This document shows positions 1 to 12,007 of a DNA stretch of 64,000 nucleotides, in pieces. The notes beneath the pieces are model-generated. The model worked only from the letters and a program-made list of their open reading frames with translations, made no database searches and was not told the origin of the DNA. The position numbers were made by a program, and so were the translations under genes. This DNA is from Tatumella citrea (GTDB lineage: Bacteria; Pseudomonadota; Gammaproteobacteria; Enterobacterales; Enterobacteriaceae): positions 4,307,501 to 4,371,500 of the forward strand of contig NZ_CP015579.1 of NCBI RefSeq assembly GCF_002163585.1, given 5' to 3'. The first letter of the stretch is position 1. Each line of letters starts with the position of its first letter.

Positions 1-765
1 ATTGGTATTGAATTATTCGGTGAGCGACTGGTTCCGGGATTACTGGCTACGGCGATATTACTGGTAGGAATTCTGCTGCTACTGATTTACATCTGGCATG
101 CTAAACGCCATCCCGCCCCGTTAATCGGTCTGCCAATGTTTAAAACCAGGACATTCTCCATTGGTATTATCGGAAATATAGCTTCACGGTTGGGTACCGG
201 ATGCATTCCTTTCCTGATGCCATTAATGTTGCAGATAGGTTTTGGATATCCGGCACTACTGGCTGGCTGCATTATGGTTCCAACGGCAATAGGCTCGATA
301 CTGGCAAAATCTCTGGTGACAAAAGTACTGCGCTTACTGGGATACCGTAAAACACTGGTGACCGTTACCATTATTATTGGTTTATTTGTCGCAAGCTTTT
401 CATTGCAGTCTCCGGCCAACCCGCTTTGGGTACTATTGATCCCACTGTTTGTCATGGGGATGTTTATGTCAACGCAGTTTACCTCCATGAATACTATAAC
501 GCTGGCAGATTTAACCGATGAAAATGCCAGTGCCGGAAATAGTGTACTGGCGGTGACTCAGCAATTATCCATCAGCTTCGGGGTTGCAGTCAGTGCTGCA
601 GTATTAAGTTTCTGGCAGAATTTTTCCGGTACGACTTTGAATCATTTCCATTCGACCTTTATGACTATGGGAGTCATTACCCTGTTATCAGCATTAATGT
701 TCCTGCTGCTGAGACCGGAAGATGGAAAAAATCTGATCAACGACCGCGCTAAAAAGAAAGGCTAA
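1..765 (+). CDS. hsrA: MFS drug-efflux-type transporter, 3' part only
   Basis: This is the C-terminal part of a major facilitator superfamily transporter of the DHA2 (14-helix) type. The reading frame is open from base 1 with no start, so the gene begins upstream of the window; about 254 residues are visible. Several hydrophobic helices can be seen, for example [19 protein letters not shown] at the edge and the last near [10 protein letters not shown], followed by a short basic tail. In E. coli hsrA lies next to rbsR in the same convergent arrangement, which supports the name. Its stop overlaps the rbsR stop by four bases. The substrate is not known from the sequence. Confidence 0.85.
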   Translation: MGIELFGERLVPGLLATAILLVGILLLLIYIWHAKRHPAPLIGLPMFKTRTFSIGIIGNIASRLGTGCIPFLMPLMLQIGFGYPALLAGCIMVPTAIGSILAKSLVTKVLRLLGYRKTLVTVTIIIGLFVASFSLQSPANPLWVLLIPLFVMGMFMSTQFTSMNTITLADLTDENASAGNSVLAVTQQLSISFGVAVSAAVLSFWQNFSGTTLNHFHSTFMTMGVITLLSALMFLLLRPEDGKNLINDRAKKKG

Positions 766-1763
766 ATATTCCCGACTGAGGTGCGTATCATTAACTCTGG
801 TGTCAGTACCAGTAACTGCTGGCTGGCATCAGGGGTCTCCATCCGATGGAGCAGAGTATCAATGGCCAGTTCACCCAGCTCATCTTTAGGCTGACGTATC
901 GTACTCAGCGGAGGGGTCATATAGCGGGCCAGCTCGATGTCATCATATCCCATCACCGCCATATCCTGAGGTATGGTTAATCCCGCCTGGTAAAGTGCCT
1001 GATAAACCCCCACGGCCATCGCATCATTACTGGTAAAAACAGCCTGAGGACGCGGGTTAAGCATAAGCAACTGCTGCATCGCGTTAAAACCGCCTTCAAA
1101 CTCAAAATCACTATCGACAATGTAACCCGGTAAGACCGGCAGTTTTGCCGTAGCCATCGCACGTTTGTAGCCTTCAAGACGCAAGCCCGCAGAGGTCTTA
1201 TCCTGGGGCCCTGCGATACAGGCTATTCGTGTATAACCGCGGGAAATCAGGTGCCGGGTGGCCATCTCACCCCCCAGCAATGAGTTATCCTGAATAATGT
1301 CACTACTGCTTTCAAACGGTGCCCAGTCCATCATTACAGAAGGTATAGAAGGATAACGCCCAAGAATCTCAGCAGAGGGACGACGTCTTTCGGTACACAT
1401 AATGAGTAATCCGTCGACACGCTTTTGCAGTAATGTTTCGAGGCTTCGGTCCATACGGTCCATATCCCCTTCGGTATTACACAAAATCAGGCTGTATTCT
1501 CTTTCATAACAGCTCCGTTCAACTCCCCGCACAACTTCGGCATAAAACGGGTTACTACTGGCAGTTAATAACATTCCTATCGTACGGGTCTGATTCATTT
1601 TCAGGCTGCGCGCCAGTGCTGAAGGGGCGTAATTCAGCTGTCTGACTGCAGAGGTCACTTTCTCCCGAATCGCTTCACTGACGAACCGGTTGTTATTAAT
1701 CACATGAGACACGGTAGAAGTGGATACACCCGCCAGACGGGCAACATCTTTCATTGTGGCCAC
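762..1763 (-). CDS. rbsR: Ribose operon repressor (LacI family)
   Basis: LacI/GalR-family repressor of 333 residues (E. coli RbsR has 330). The N-terminal helix-turn-helix starts [20 protein letters not shown], with the hinge around residues 48-58 ([11 protein letters not shown]). A periplasmic-binding-protein-like sugar domain follows. In E. coli, RbsR represses rbsDACBKR and is released by D-ribose; the same operator is present ahead of rbsD here (6572-6589). The start lies two bases after the rbsK stop, so it is the last gene of the operon and is autoregulated. It is convergent with hsrA. Confidence 0.96.
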   Translation of the reverse strand: MATMKDVARLAGVSTSTVSHVINNNRFVSEAIREKVTSAVRQLNYAPSALARSLKMNQTRTIGMLLTASSNPFYAEVVRGVERSCYEREYSLILCNTEGDMDRMDRSLETLLQKRVDGLLIMCTERRRPSAEILGRYPSIPSVMMDWAPFESSSDIIQDNSLLGGEMATRHLISRGYTRIACIAGPQDKTSAGLRLEGYKRAMATAKLPVLPGYIVDSDFEFEGGFNAMQQLLMLNPRPQAVFTSNDAMAVGVYQALYQAGLTIPQDMAVMGYDDIELARYMTPPLSTIRQPKDELGELAIDTLLHRMETPDASQQLLVLTPELMIRTSVGNI

Positions 1764-1765
1764 GT

Positions 1766-2695
1766 TTACCCCTGCGCCTGTAAAAAACTATCAATCTCTT
1801 CCCGCCAGGGGACTGAAGGTTGTGCTCCATGACGGGTAACAGCGATGGCGGCGGCAGCATGCGCAAAGCGTACCGATTCATCCATCGTTTTGTTCTCCAG
1901 TAATGCCGTGATTAATGCACCATTAAAGGTATCTCCGGCGGCGATGGTATCTACAGCCTGAACCCGGAATCCCGGAATACGCTGTCCTTTCCCCTGCTCA
2001 CTCAGCCACACACCACGCTGGCCGAGGGTAATTAATACACAACCGATACCTTTCTCATGCAGAACCTTAGCGGCTTTCGCTGCATCCTCGTCAGTTTTTA
2101 CAACCACACCGGTCAGGATCTGTGCTTCAGTTTCATTAGGGGTAATGATATCCACCAGCGACAGCAGCTCATCAGAGAGAACGGTCGCTGGTGCCGGATT
2201 GAGTATTACCTGAGTCTGATCCTCCCGGGCAATATGTGCGGCAGCCAGCACGCTATCCAGAGGAGATTCCAGTTGCATCAGTAACGCATCTGCCCCGGAA
2301 ATAACCTGACGCTGCTGCTTAACCCGTTCAGGAGTCAGGGCAGCATTTGCTCCGGAATAGATACCGATAGAGTTTTCGCCTTCGCCGTTCACAAAAATCA
2401 ACGCAACTCCGGTGGACTCTCCTTCTATCGAGGTCAGCGGAGTTACATCAATACGATCGTCTGCCAGTTGCTGACGAATACGTTCTCCCATATCGTCCTG
2501 TCCCACACAGGCAATAAAAGAAATGTCCGCACCACTGCGACCGGCAGCGACAGCCTGATTAGCCCCTTTTCCGCCGAAGGCAACCTGATATTGCTTACCC
2601 GTCACCGTCTCACCCGGGCGCGGGAACTGCACCAGATTAACAATGTGATCCACATTAATACTGCCAAGAACAACGAGTTTGCCGGTATTTTTCAT
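1766..2695 (-). CDS. rbsK: Ribokinase
   Basis: PfkB-family sugar kinase of 309 residues, the same size as E. coli RbsK. It phosphorylates D-ribose to ribose 5-phosphate in the cytoplasm. The N-terminal substrate motif [11 protein letters not shown], the glycine-rich [16 protein letters not shown] segment and the C-terminal PfkB signature [13 protein letters not shown] (catalytic Asp in GDTF) are all intact. It is the fifth gene of the rbs operon, separated from rbsB by 61 bases that contain a stable hairpin, and followed two bases later by rbsR. Confidence 0.97.
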   Translation of the reverse strand: MKNTGKLVVLGSINVDHIVNLVQFPRPGETVTGKQYQVAFGGKGANQAVAAGRSGADISFIACVGQDDMGERIRQQLADDRIDVTPLTSIEGESTGVALIFVNGEGENSIGIYSGANAALTPERVKQQRQVISGADALLMQLESPLDSVLAAAHIAREDQTQVILNPAPATVLSDELLSLVDIITPNETEAQILTGVVVKTDEDAAKAAKVLHEKGIGCVLITLGQRGVWLSEQGKGQRIPGFRVQAVDTIAAGDTFNGALITALLENKTMDESVRFAHAAAAIAVTRHGAQPSVPWREEIDSFLQAQG

Positions 2696-2717
2696 AGAGA
2701 GATTCGTCCAGATAAAT

Positions 2718-2737
2718 GCGCCACCCGAAGGTGGCGC
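2718..2737 (-). other. Stable UUCG hairpin between rbsB and rbsK
   Basis: A perfect eight-base-pair stem, GCGCCACC / GGTGGCGC, encloses a four-base loop. Read on the transcribed minus strand the loop is UUCG closed by a C-G pair, the exceptionally stable tetraloop. No run of U follows, so it is more likely an mRNA 3'-end stabiliser or attenuator than a terminator. It sits just after the rbsB stop, where it could keep rbsB mRNA more abundant than rbsK-rbsR mRNA; that role is inferred. Confidence 0.7.
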
Positions 2738-2756
2738 GCATCATACTTGATCTGAT

Positions 2757-3632
2757 TTATTTGGTGACCAGCTTCAGGTCTACCGGAATCCGGGCCTCGA
2801 CCTGTTGGCCTTTCAGCACTTTATCCGCCGTATCTACACCAATTTCACCAATTTTCTCCGGCAGTTGGGCCACTGTGGCCGCCAGTTTGCCACTCTGAAC
2901 CGCTTTTACACCATCAGGCGTTCCATCAAATCCTACCACCAGCACACCCGATTTACCGGCAGTTTGCAGAGCCCGCATCGCGCCGAGAGCCATTTCATCA
3001 TTCTGAGCAAATACCGCCTGCACATCAGGATGAGCAGTCAGCAGGTTTTGCATAACGTTCAGCCCTTTAGTTCTGTCGAAATCGGCTGGCTGACTGGCGA
3101 TAATATTGAATTTATGGGCATCAGAGGCTTGTTTGAAACCTTCGCCACGTTCACGGGCAACCGACGTTCCGGCAATCCCTTCAAGTTCAATAACTTTTGC
3201 ACCATCACCTAACTGCTTAGCGATGAAATCACCGGCCATTTTACCGCCCGCAACGTTGTCAGAAGCAATATGGCTGACAACCTTACCCTGACTGGCTGCC
3301 CGGTCAAGCGTGATCACAGGGATATGAGCCTGGTTCGCAATTTTTACCGAATTACCTACCGCATCAGAATCGGTCGGGTTAATCAGTATGGCTTTGGTTC
3401 CGCGAACCATCAAATCCTGTACATTCGCCAGCTCTTTCGCCGGGTTATTCTGCGAATCCAGCACCACCAGGTTATAACCCAGCTTGTCGGCTTCTTTCTG
3501 CGCTCCGTCTTTAAGAGAGACGAAGAATGGGTTATCCAGCGTGGAGATCACTAACGCGATAGTATCTTTAGCCAGCGCCTGAGTACTTAATGTTGCGCCT
3601 AACAGTAAGGCCAGTGCAGTGAGTTTTTTCAT
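2757..3632 (-). CDS. rbsB: D-ribose-binding periplasmic protein
   Basis: Periplasmic sugar-binding protein of 291 residues (E. coli 296). It starts with a Sec signal peptide, [21 protein letters not shown], and the mature protein begins [16 protein letters not shown] as in RbsB. It delivers ribose to the RbsA-RbsC importer and to the Trg chemoreceptor in relatives. Motifs such as [10 protein letters not shown] and [10 protein letters not shown] are typical of the pentose-binding fold. It lies between rbsC (25-base gap) and rbsK. Confidence 0.97.
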   Translation of the reverse strand: MKKLTALALLLGATLSTQALAKDTIALVISTLDNPFFVSLKDGAQKEADKLGYNLVVLDSQNNPAKELANVQDLMVRGTKAILINPTDSDAVGNSVKIANQAHIPVITLDRAASQGKVVSHIASDNVAGGKMAGDFIAKQLGDGAKVIELEGIAGTSVARERGEGFKQASDAHKFNIIASQPADFDRTKGLNVMQNLLTAHPDVQAVFAQNDEMALGAMRALQTAGKSGVLVVGFDGTPDGVKAVQSGKLAATVAQLPEKIGEIGVDTADKVLKGQQVEARIPVDLKLVTK

Positions 3633-3657
3633 ATTATTAGTCCTGTAGGGTAATCAA

Positions 3658-4626
3658 TCATTTACTGCTTTTGTTGTCTACCAGCACCGCCAGTAAAATC
3701 ACTACAGCTTTGACGATCATTTGGTAGTAAGAAGAAACACCGATCAGATTCAGCCCGTTGTTGAGGAAACCAAGGATCAGCGCACCAATCAGAGTTCCCA
3801 TGATTCGCCCCTTGCCTCCGGACAGACTGGTACCTCCGAGCACAACGGCAGCGATAGCATCCAGCTCATAACCGGTTCCCGCAGTCGGTTGTGCGGAAGA
3901 AAGGCGCGCTACTTCGATAGTTCCGGCCAGGGCAGCCAGCATGCCGCACAGGGCATAGACGATGATTTTTATCCGGTTAACGCTGATCCCGGAAAGACGG
4001 GTTGCCGCTTCGTTACCACCCAGCGCATAGATATAGCGGCCCAGCCGTGTGTGATGCAGCATGTACCACGCAGCAAGAAAGATGATGGCCATCAGCCAGA
4101 CCGGGGTAGGAACACCCAGCGGGCGGCCAATCCCAAACCAGCCAAACAGATCTGAGTTATCGCTAAAACCAGTACTGATCGGGCTACCGTTGGTGTACAC
4201 CATAGTGACCCCACGTAGCAGCAACATCATGACCAGGGTGGCAATAAAGGCCTGAACCTTACCTTTAGCTACAATGACACCGGTAATCCCGCCAATAAAT
4301 CCTCCCAGTACCAGTGACGCAGCAATAGCCAGCAGCGCATTCACTTCCATGCCCACCAGCGATGCCCCCACCGCACCAGTCAATGCCAGCAGAGAACCGA
4401 CAGAGAGATCAATTCCTGAGGTCAGAATCACCAGCGTCATACCCACTGCCATAATGGCGTTAACCGAGGTCTGTTGCAGAATATTAAACAGGTTAGCCAG
4501 GGTGAAAAAGTTATGGCTCATACAGGAAACAATGACAATCAGCACCAACAGTGCAATCAGTGATTTTTGTTCCAGCAACCAGGCCTTACTGAACAGACGA
4601 CGTGAAGGGATTGTTTGCGTATTCAT
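3658..4626 (-). CDS. rbsC: Ribose ABC transporter permease
   Basis: Inner-membrane permease of 322 residues (E. coli 321), the transmembrane half of the ribose importer. Many hydrophobic helices are visible, and the conserved permease loop is near AAVVLGGTSLSGGKGRIMGT, where it contacts the ATPase RbsA. It begins one base after the rbsA stop, which suggests translational coupling. Confidence 0.97.
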   Translation of the reverse strand: MNTQTIPSRRLFSKAWLLEQKSLIALLVLIVIVSCMSHNFFTLANLFNILQQTSVNAIMAVGMTLVILTSGIDLSVGSLLALTGAVGASLVGMEVNALLAIAASLVLGGFIGGITGVIVAKGKVQAFIATLVMMLLLRGVTMVYTNGSPISTGFSDNSDLFGWFGIGRPLGVPTPVWLMAIIFLAAWYMLHHTRLGRYIYALGGNEAATRLSGISVNRIKIIVYALCGMLAALAGTIEVARLSSAQPTAGTGYELDAIAAVVLGGTSLSGGKGRIMGTLIGALILGFLNNGLNLIGVSSYYQMIVKAVVILLAVLVDNKSSK

Positions 4627-4627
4627 A

Positions 4628-6133
4628 TTATTCCAGCTCCGCGCTGTGTTGTTTGCCTACTGCCGCCGCCATCAGAATCTCCTGCGAGGCTTGTTCGATC
4701 GGGAAATCACCACTCAGTCGTCCTTCATGCATCACCAGTATCCGGTCACTCATCCCCAGAACCTCTGGCATTTCAGAAGACACCAGGATGATGCTCATCC
4801 CGTCTTCTTTAAACTGATTGATCAGCTGATAAATCTCTTTCTTTGCGCCAACGTCCACTCCCCGGGTAGGTTCATCCAGGATAAGCACCTTCGGCCGGGT
4901 CATCAGTCCACGGGCAATAGCAATTTTCTGCTGATTTCCCCCGGAGAGCAGCCCCACGTTCTGATCCATCGAGGGAGTTCTGACGTTGAATAGCTTAATA
5001 AAGTCACTCACCGCCAGTTGTTCTTCGGCATGTTTCAGACGACCGCCCGGATGACTGAAATACTTAAGGGCTGTCAGCGACATGTTCTCTTTTACTGTCA
5101 TACCCAGCACCAGACCATCGCGTTTACGGTCCTCTGAGATGTAGACAATACCGTTAAGAAGCCCCTCTTCAGGCGAACGGGCTATTACCGGTTTGCCTTC
5201 CAGGGTGACTGTGCCGGCTGAGCGCGGCAACGCGCCGTAAAGTACCTTCATTAGTTCTGTGCGCCCGGCACCCATCAGCCCCGAGACACCAAGAATTTCA
5301 CCTTTCCGCAGAGTAAAGCTGACATCCTCTACCCCGGAACCGCTGAGATGACTGACCTCCATCAGGACATCACCAGGCGATTTATCCAGCCTAGGATATT
5401 GTTCTTCAAGTTTGCGGCCGACCATCATTTCAATCAGCGAATCTTCACTCAGCGTGTTAACCGGCCGCTCGGCAATAAACTGACCATCGCGGAAAATCGT
5501 CACGTCATCGCAGATCTCAAAAATTTCTTTCATCCGGTGGGAGATATAAACAATTCCGCAGCCCTGAGCTTTCAACTCATTAATGACACGGAATAAAGAA
5601 GCGGTTTCGGTATCTGTCAGTGCATCGGTGGGTTCATCCATCACTATTACTTTGGATTCAAAACTGATCACTTTAGCAATCTCAACCATCTGTTGATCGC
5701 CAATGGATAACTCCTCCACTCGCTTATGGCTGCTGAAGCGCAAATTCAGGCGTTTCATTAATTCATCGGCCTGTTGGTACATCTGTTTCCACTGAATGCG
5801 ACCGAAACGGTTCACAAACTCTCGTCCCAGAAAAATATTTTCTGCCACAGTCAGTTGAGGAATCAGATTGAGTTCCTGATGGATAATGCCAATCCCGGCA
5901 GCCTGGGAAGCACGCGGACTGTCGAAAATTGTCTCTTTTCCCAGCCATTCAAAGCTGCCGGCATCCCGGGCATAAATGCCGGTCAGCACTTTCATCATGG
6001 TCGATTTGCCGGCGCCATTTTCACCCACCAAAGCCATCACCCGGCCCGGATAGACCGAAATAGCAGCCCCGGACAGAGCTTTAACTCCCGGGAAAGATTT
6101 CTCAATGCCTTTAAGTTGCAGTAAAGGTTGCAT
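4628..6133 (-). CDS. rbsA: Ribose ABC transporter ATP-binding protein
   Basis: Fused double ATPase of 501 residues, exactly the E. coli length. The first nucleotide-binding domain has Walker [10 protein letters not shown], signature [13 protein letters not shown] and Walker [12 protein letters not shown]. The second keeps signature [15 protein letters not shown] and Walker [15 protein letters not shown], while its Walker A region ([10 protein letters not shown]) is degenerate, as is usual in this family. It energises ribose uptake with RbsC. It is seven bases after rbsD. Confidence 0.97.
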   Translation of the reverse strand: MQPLLQLKGIEKSFPGVKALSGAAISVYPGRVMALVGENGAGKSTMMKVLTGIYARDAGSFEWLGKETIFDSPRASQAAGIGIIHQELNLIPQLTVAENIFLGREFVNRFGRIQWKQMYQQADELMKRLNLRFSSHKRVEELSIGDQQMVEIAKVISFESKVIVMDEPTDALTDTETASLFRVINELKAQGCGIVYISHRMKEIFEICDDVTIFRDGQFIAERPVNTLSEDSLIEMMVGRKLEEQYPRLDKSPGDVLMEVSHLSGSGVEDVSFTLRKGEILGVSGLMGAGRTELMKVLYGALPRSAGTVTLEGKPVIARSPEEGLLNGIVYISEDRKRDGLVLGMTVKENMSLTALKYFSHPGGRLKHAEEQLAVSDFIKLFNVRTPSMDQNVGLLSGGNQQKIAIARGLMTRPKVLILDEPTRGVDVGAKKEIYQLINQFKEDGMSIILVSSEMPEVLGMSDRILVMHEGRLSGDFPIEQASQEILMAAAVGKQHSAELE

Positions 6134-6140
6134 AACACCC

Positions 6141-6560
6141 TCAGAAGGTCACGCCAGCATTAAGGATAATATTCGCATACGGTGAGCACTCCCCACTGCG
6201 AACAACAGCCTGACTGTGTTGTGTTTTCTCTTTGAACTGTTGATGACTGACGTAACTGATATCGATGATATTGCCCTGCTGCTGCTGTAGCGATTGAAGC
6301 AGGGCAAGCAGGTCACTGTGCAGATGTGGGTTATGCTGCAAAATCTCTTCAGCCAGAACGACACTCTCTACCTGCAACTCATCAGTCACCGTTTTAACTA
6401 CCTGTAAAAAGCCGGGGATCCCAGAAGTCAGTGCGAGATCAATACGCTGCGGACCTTGCGGAACAGGTAAACCAGCATCACTGATGGTCAGGCTGTCGGT
6501 ATGCCCTAAACGCGAAATCACTGACGAAATATCAGAATTCAGTAAGCTACCTTTTTTCAT
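6141..6560 (-). CDS. rbsD: D-ribose pyranase
   Basis: Cytoplasmic protein of 139 residues (the E. coli length) that interconverts beta-pyranose and beta-furanose forms of ribose so that RbsK receives its substrate. The family start [22 protein letters not shown], with the conserved catalytic His of GHTD, and the end [12 protein letters not shown] are present. It is the first gene of rbsDACBKR. A GGAG ribosome-binding site lies about nine bases before the ATG, between the start codon and the RbsR operator. Confidence 0.97.
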   Translation of the reverse strand: MKKGSLLNSDISSVISRLGHTDSLTISDAGLPVPQGPQRIDLALTSGIPGFLQVVKTVTDELQVESVVLAEEILQHNPHLHSDLLALLQSLQQQQGNIIDISYVSHQQFKEKTQHSQAVVRSGECSPYANIILNAGVTF

Positions 6561-6571
6561 TTTTCACTCTC

Positions 6572-6589
6572 CAGCGAAACGTTTCGCTG
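6572..6589. promoter_or_regulatory. RbsR operator
   Basis: Perfect 18-base palindrome CAGCGAAACGTTTCGCTG with central CG, typical of LacI-family operators. It matches the known E. coli rbs operator (from memory TCAGCGAAACGTTTCGCTGA). It lies 12 bases before the rbsD start and downstream of the best -10/-35 pair, so a bound repressor would cover the start of transcription. Confidence 0.93.
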
Positions 6590-6594
6590 AATGA

Positions 6595-6622
6595 AGTTTA
6601 GGTAACCACAGGGGGAAAACAA
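6595..6622 (-). promoter_or_regulatory. Probable rbs operon promoter
   Basis: On the minus strand a -35-like TTGTTT (6622-6617) and a -10-like TAAACT (6600-6595) are 16 bases apart. Transcription would start inside the RbsR operator, as expected for repression. A half-match to a CRP site (TGTGATCGCTC, plus strand from about 6640) lies upstream; CRP control is known in E. coli but is weakly supported here. The rest of the 353-base rbsD-kup gap holds only the kup 3' hairpin; no gene was seen. Confidence 0.45.
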
Positions 6623-6879
6623 TCGACAGACAGCGAATATGTGATCGCTCTCCAAAGATTTCGCTGCGTCGCAGCCCGTCGTGAAATCCTGCCTGAGAGA
6701 AGAGTGGCAGCAGCAGGCAATAAGGTGTCAGTGCAGTCGCGGAAAACGCACAAGCCCTGTAAGAACAAGCGATGAAGGCAGGTATCCCGGGAATCACTAT
6801 GCTGGCTGTAGAGAGGGGGCGGCAATATACGGAAGAAGGGTGACTACAAAATCAGGAAAGTGGTTTGCTAATAACTGAC

Positions 6880-6906
6880 AGGAGCGGTCTGGTGAAGACC
6901 GCTCCT
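6880..6906. other. Hairpin just after kup
   Basis: An 11-base-pair perfect stem, AGGAGCGGTCT / AGACCGCTCCT, with a five-base loop, starts eight bases beyond the kup stop. There is no T-run on either side, so it is not a standard intrinsic terminator. It could protect the kup mRNA 3' end or act with Rho. Confidence 0.55.
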
Positions 6907-6913
6907 CTGATGG

Positions 6914-8782
6914 TTAAAACTCTACCTGAGTCCCCAGTTCAATCACCCTGTTAGGCGGGATTTCAAACTGATCCGGGGCACGCAGAGCATTTCGTTGCAA
7001 TGCCAGGAATAACTTGCCACGCAGTTGCAGATACCATGGCCGTTTCCCAAGAATCAGCGACTCTCTCGACATAAAGAACGAGGTATCCATCATCCGGCAA
7101 TTCAGCCCTTCCAGCCCACAACGGTGGAAGATTTCCTCAACATTCGGTGTTTCGCGCCAGCCATAACTGGCAACCACACGCCAGAAGGTCGGAGATAACT
7201 GTTCGATGGTGACACGCCGTACGTTGTGAACATAAGGTGCATCTTCAGTACGCAGAGTCAGTAATACCACCCGCTCATGCAGTACTTTGTTGTGCTTCAG
7301 ATTATGCAGCATGGCAAACGGAATGACATTAAGCACTCTGGACATAAAGACCGCGGTACCAGGCACTCTGACCGGCGGATTTTTCTCCAGAGAGGCAATC
7401 ATCGCCTCCAGGGAATTTCCGTGTTCATGCATACGCCGAAGTACCCTGAATCGCTCGCTTTTCCAGGTCGTCATAATGATAAACATCACCAGTGCCAGGC
7501 ATAGTGGCAGCCAGCCACCGGAGAATATCTTGACCAGGTTGGCACTAAACAACGGTACATCAATACACATCAGGACGATAAAAATCAGCAGGACCGGGAA
7601 GATATTCCAGCGCCAGTTTTTACGGGCCACAGTACAGGAAAGAATGGTGGTCAGGATCATCGTACCCGTCACTGCAATACCATATGCTGCCGCAAGGTTG
7701 CTTGAGTGACGGAAACTGATAATAACCAGTAGAACCGCTATATAGAGCAGCCAGTTAATGACCGGCACATAAATCTGCCCGGATTCCATTTCAGAGGTAT
7801 GGATGATACGCATTGGCGGCAAATATCCTAACCGTACCGCCTGGCGGGTCAGAGAAAACACTCCGGAAATAACCGCCTGAGAAGCGATAACAGTAGCCAG
7901 GGTAGCCAGCAGTAACATCGGAATCAGAGCCCAGTCAGGGGCAAGCAAGAAGAACGGGTTTTTTATAGCCTCAGGATGTGAGAGCAGCAATGCTCCCTGA
8001 CCAAAATAGTTAATCACCAGTGAGGGAAGAACCGCTCCAAACCAGGCAATACGAATCGGCAGTTTACCGAAATGCCCCATATCGGCATACAGCGCCTCAA
8101 CCCCGGTAATAGATAACACCACCGCGCCAAGGGCGAAGAATGAAACACTCTTATAATGGAGGAAAAACTCGACGGCATACCAGGGATTGAGCGCCCGCAG
8201 TACCACCGGATTGTGAATAATACTGTTCGCTCCGAGAATTGCCAGTACGATAAACCATAACAACATGACAGGGGCAAACATCTTACCCACCAGCCCGGTT
8301 CCATGTTTCTGGATAAGGAACAGTAAGGTTAATACCGCAATCGACAACGGAACAATATAAGTGTCGAGCGACGGCGCAGCAATTTCCAGCCCTTCAATCG
8401 CTGACATAACAGATATCGCAGGGGTAATGACAACTTCACCATAGAAGAAACTCCCCCCGACCAGCCCCATAATCAGCAGAACCGCTGTTACCCTGGCGCC
8501 GGTATTTCTGCCCGCCAAAGACATCAGGGTCAGAATCCCCCCTTCTCCGGCGTTATCAGCCCGCATCACGTAGCAGATATATTTTAACGATACGACAAGG
8601 ATCAATAACCAGAAAATTAATGACAGAAAGCCAAATACTGACTGCTGCTCAATGCCAAAGCCAAATTGTCCTGAAAGACACTCACGCAATGTATACAGTG
8701 GGCTGGTACCAATATCACCATACACTACCCCGATAGCTGCTAGCGTCAATGCGCCGGTCGATTGTTTGTTATTTGAGCTCAT
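6914..8782 (-). CDS. kup: Low-affinity potassium uptake permease
   Basis: Potassium-proton symporter Kup (TrkD), 622 residues, the E. coli length. The N-terminal core has about twelve membrane helices with the family hallmark [15 protein letters not shown] near residue 18 and [18 protein letters not shown] near residue 115. A soluble C-terminal domain follows. It sits between rbsD and ravA as in E. coli and is divergent from ravA across a 271-base spacer. Confidence 0.97.
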   Translation of the reverse strand: MSSNNKQSTGALTLAAIGVVYGDIGTSPLYTLRECLSGQFGFGIEQQSVFGFLSLIFWLLILVVSLKYICYVMRADNAGEGGILTLMSLAGRNTGARVTAVLLIMGLVGGSFFYGEVVITPAISVMSAIEGLEIAAPSLDTYIVPLSIAVLTLLFLIQKHGTGLVGKMFAPVMLLWFIVLAILGANSIIHNPVVLRALNPWYAVEFFLHYKSVSFFALGAVVLSITGVEALYADMGHFGKLPIRIAWFGAVLPSLVINYFGQGALLLSHPEAIKNPFFLLAPDWALIPMLLLATLATVIASQAVISGVFSLTRQAVRLGYLPPMRIIHTSEMESGQIYVPVINWLLYIAVLLVIISFRHSSNLAAAYGIAVTGTMILTTILSCTVARKNWRWNIFPVLLIFIVLMCIDVPLFSANLVKIFSGGWLPLCLALVMFIIMTTWKSERFRVLRRMHEHGNSLEAMIASLEKNPPVRVPGTAVFMSRVLNVIPFAMLHNLKHNKVLHERVVLLTLRTEDAPYVHNVRRVTIEQLSPTFWRVVASYGWRETPNVEEIFHRCGLEGLNCRMMDTSFFMSRESLILGKRPWYLQLRGKLFLALQRNALRAPDQFEIPPNRVIELGTQVEF

Positions 8783-9053
8783 ATCATTTTGTCTTTTTTT
8801 AACCTATCCCGTAAACAGGTGCGTAACTGCTTGCCAAAGTGGCACAGTATGCACTTATTCATCTGAAAACCCACCCGGTTATTATAAAATGTCACCGAAA
8901 ACCGATACTGCACAAGCCGGTGAACCATACTCAGTTCAAGAAATCTTACTATGAACGTTTACCCTAACCCCTTACGACTGGCATTGTACTGTTTAAGGAA
9001 AATCGCTTCCCGGCAGCAAACCCGGCGACTCTTACAAGGACTTCATAACTATT

Positions 9054-10550
9054 ATGGCACTGACTCATCTTTTAGCTGACAGAATTACACGCCTCAGCAA
9101 TATGCTGGAAAAAGGTCTGTATGAAAGACACCATACTATCCGGTTGTGTCTGCTGGCAGCATTAGCCGGTGAAAGTGTATTTCTGATGGGTCCTCCGGGG
9201 ATTGCAAAAAGTCTGATTGCCCGCCGGCTAAAACATGCTTTTCGTGATGCCAGTGCCTTTGAATACCTGATGACAAGATTTTCCACCCCGGAAGAGGTGT
9301 TTGGCCCATTATCCATTCAGGCACTGAAAGATGAAGGTCGTTATCAGCGACTGACCCGTGGTTACCTGCCTGAAGCTGAAATAGTGTTTCTGGATGAGAT
9401 CTGGAAAGCAGGCCCGGCAATCCTCAACACATTACTGACCGCAATAAATGAACGACGCTTTCGTAACGGGGATCATGAAATCATCATCCCGATGCGGCTG
9501 CTGATTGCTGCTTCCAATGAATTACCAGACGCAGATAGTGGTCTGGCGGCCTTGTACGACCGGATGCTGATCCGCCTGCAACTGGATAATGTCAGCAGTA
9601 AAAATAATTTCCGCAGCATGCTGGTACAGTCCGGTGAAGAATCTTTTTCCTCCGCAGAAGAATCCCTGCGTATTACTAAAGAAGAATATCATCAGTGGCA
9701 GCAGGAGATAGTGAAAGTCAGTTTGCCTGATAATGTGTTTGACCTTATCTATCAGTTGCGACGTCAACTGGAAAGCCTGCCAGATGCTCCTTATGTTTCT
9801 GATCGTCGCTGGAAAAAAGCGACTCACTTATTGCAGGCCAGCGCCTACTTTAGTGGCCGTCAGTCTATAGCGCCGATCGATCTTATTTTACTTAAAGACT
9901 GTTTATGGCACGACAATGCCACCATGTTGCTGGTGGAGCGGGAAATGACAGAGCTGATCACCGGGCATGGCTGGCAACAGCAGGCGATGCTGGTCAGGCT
10001 TCATCAGCTGCAGGCCAGAAAACTGGCCCTGCAGCAACAAATGAGTCTGGAAAGAGCGGTCAGGCTGGAAAAACAAAACACGCTTTTCGGCCGCAAATCT
10101 CATCACACCCTGCCTGCATTACCAGCAGGTGATCAGCTGACACTGGTTCTGCAAAAAACACTGATATTGCATGATCAGAAAATCAATCATCTGGTGATCG
10201 CCAGGGAAGATCTCAACCAGTGGTTAGTCAAAGGCGGAGAAATTAAAGGACAGCTGAATGGTATGGGGTTTGCTCAGACTCTCGATTTATATATTGATGA
10301 CCGGGACTGTCTGAATATAAGAGATATCAGCCTGCAGTCGTCATTACTCAGTACAGTTCCTCATGACGCCGGCCAAGAGATTCCGGAGGAAATTGCTCTG
10401 GGACTGAACGAACTGAAAGAACAGCTACAAAGCCAGCGTCTTCAGTTCCGCCAGCATCAACACTGTTTATTTGTCGATGATGAGTGGCTGGCAGTTATTG
10501 AACGCAGTCTGCAGGATGTCGCTGAGCAGATTGAGCAGGCCACCCAATGA
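9054..10550 (+). CDS. ravA: RavA, MoxR-family AAA+ ATPase
   Basis: MoxR-type AAA+ ATPase of 498 residues (E. coli RavA also 498). Walker A is GPPGIAKS (about residues 47-54), Walker [13 protein letters not shown] and the arginine-finger region [10 protein letters not shown] follow, then the long LARA-containing C-terminal part. In E. coli RavA binds the lysine decarboxylase CadA/LdcI and works with ViaA on respiratory complexes. The stop overlaps the viaA start (ATGA), so the two are translationally coupled. Confidence 0.96.
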   Translation: MALTHLLADRITRLSNMLEKGLYERHHTIRLCLLAALAGESVFLMGPPGIAKSLIARRLKHAFRDASAFEYLMTRFSTPEEVFGPLSIQALKDEGRYQRLTRGYLPEAEIVFLDEIWKAGPAILNTLLTAINERRFRNGDHEIIIPMRLLIAASNELPDADSGLAALYDRMLIRLQLDNVSSKNNFRSMLVQSGEESFSSAEESLRITKEEYHQWQQEIVKVSLPDNVFDLIYQLRRQLESLPDAPYVSDRRWKKATHLLQASAYFSGRQSIAPIDLILLKDCLWHDNATMLLVEREMTELITGHGWQQQAMLVRLHQLQARKLALQQQMSLERAVRLEKQNTLFGRKSHHTLPALPAGDQLTLVLQKTLILHDQKINHLVIAREDLNQWLVKGGEIKGQLNGMGFAQTLDLYIDDRDCLNIRDISLQSSLLSTVPHDAGQEIPEEIALGLNELKEQLQSQRLQFRQHQHCLFVDDEWLAVIERSLQDVAEQIEQATQ

Positions 10551-12007
10551 TCTCCATTGATACACTGTTAAATCTGTTAACTTTTAATAATTACGATTCG
10601 ATCAATGACTTTCTGTCTGCGCTGCTGGCTGCCCCACAGTTAGTGGTCTTTCTTGAAAAAAGCCCGTCGCTGAAAAAGGCCCTGCTACGTGATCTGCCTG
10701 GCATCCGGGCCGCTATCAGTGAAGAGCAAAAAAATACCCCTGTGCCCGCCAGCCTGGCACAGGAGTTCCGTTTATTTACTCAGCAAAAATCTCTCAGTCT
10801 GTATACCTTCAGCCAGAACTTATCTGCAACCCTGATACAACTGGAACAGCTCAATTCTCCGTTTACCGAAGAGGCTGAAAAACTGGCTGCTCAGGCAGAT
10901 AAAGATGTACTGACCGTCGCCCAGCACACTCTGTTTTTTCAGCGCTGGCGGCTGAATCTGACACTGCAAACCGTGACATTAAATGAAAGCCTGCTGGAAG
11001 CTCAGCGGGATAAGCTTATCGCAGAGTTACAACAACGCATGGCTTTATCTGGCCAGCTCACTCCTCTGCTGGGAGAAGATGAAGAAGCCGCAGCCGGACA
11101 CTTATGGGATATGAGTAAAGCACCGCTGCAAAAAGGCGATACTGACTTAATCCTTCAATACAGCGACTTCCTGAGTACTCACTCTGAATTACAGGCTCTT
11201 GCCGAACGGTTGGGCCGTAGCAGAGAAGCACAGGCCATTCCTGCAGAAAAAGCCCCGCCAGGTGAGCAGGCAGTAGAAATCCGGGAAACCGAATCCGTAC
11301 CGGAGGAAGTGAGCGGTATTCATCAGAGCGATGATATTTTACGTTTGCTGCCACCGGAACTGGCGGCTCTGAGCATGACCGAGCTGGAGCTGGAGTTTTA
11401 TCGCCGGCTGGTGGAAAAGCGCCTGTTAACCTACCAGTTACAGGGAGAATCGGTCCGTCAGGACATACGGCAGCGGCCGGTTACTTACCGGCATAAAGAA
11501 CAACAGCCGAAAGGACCTTTTATTGTCTGCGTAGATACTTCCGGTTCGATGGGTGGGTTTAATGAGCGTTGTGCCAAGGCGTTTTGTCTGGCATTGCTCA
11601 AAATCGCTCTGGCTGAAAAGCGCAGCTGCTTTGTTATGCTGTTCGCTCATGAAGTGATCAGTTATGAACTCACTGCCGAAAACGGACTTGAACAGGCAAC
11701 ACGTTTTCTTAGCCAGCGCTTTCGGGGAGGCACTGATCTGGCGCTATGTCTGAGTACAGTGCTGGATAAAATGGAACAGCCGACCTGGCTGGAAGCAGAT
11801 GCCGTTATTATTTCTGACTTTATTGCACAGCGCCTGCCTGAGAATCTGAAACAACGGGTAGCGCAACACCAGCAGCACAGTAAACAACGTTTCCATGCGG
11901 TCTCGATGTCTGTGCATGGTAAACCCGCCATCCTGCAAATATTCGACCATATCTGGAAATTCGATACCCGTCTCCGGACACGCCTGTTGCGACGTATAAA
12001 ACGCTGA
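10547..12007 (+). CDS. viaA: ViaA, VWA-domain partner of RavA
   Basis: Protein of 486 residues with a C-terminal von Willebrand factor A domain. The metal-ion adhesion site is VDTSGSMGG (DxSxS), with the conserved GGTDL further on. The N-terminal half is helical and interacts with RavA in E. coli, where ViaA stimulates its ATPase. It overlaps ravA by four bases. In E. coli the next gene is asnA on the other strand; here asnC follows after 111 bases. Confidence 0.96.
   Translation: MISIDTLLNLLTFNNYDSINDFLSALLAAPQLVVFLEKSPSLKKALLRDLPGIRAAISEEQKNTPVPASLAQEFRLFTQQKSLSLYTFSQNLSATLIQLEQLNSPFTEEAEKLAAQADKDVLTVAQHTLFFQRWRLNLTLQTVTLNESLLEAQRDKLIAELQQRMALSGQLTPLLGEDEEAAAGHLWDMSKAPLQKGDTDLILQYSDFLSTHSELQALAERLGRSREAQAIPAEKAPPGEQAVEIRETESVPEEVSGIHQSDDILRLLPPELAALSMTELELEFYRRLVEKRLLTYQLQGESVRQDIRQRPVTYRHKEQQPKGPFIVCVDTSGSMGGFNERCAKAFCLALLKIALAEKRSCFVMLFAHEVISYELTAENGLEQATRFLSQRFRGGTDLALCLSTVLDKMEQPTWLEADAVIISDFIAQRLPENLKQRVAQHQQHSKQRFHAVSMSVHGKPAILQIFDHIWKFDTRLRTRLLRRIKR

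Noticed and set aside
6880..6906. Intrinsic terminator of kup
   Set aside because: The stem is strong but no T-tract follows on the kup strand; listed as a hairpin only.
9065..11354. Open frames on the minus strand opposite ravA and viaA
   Set aside because: They lack ribosome-binding sites and protein-like sequence and lie fully over well-conserved genes.
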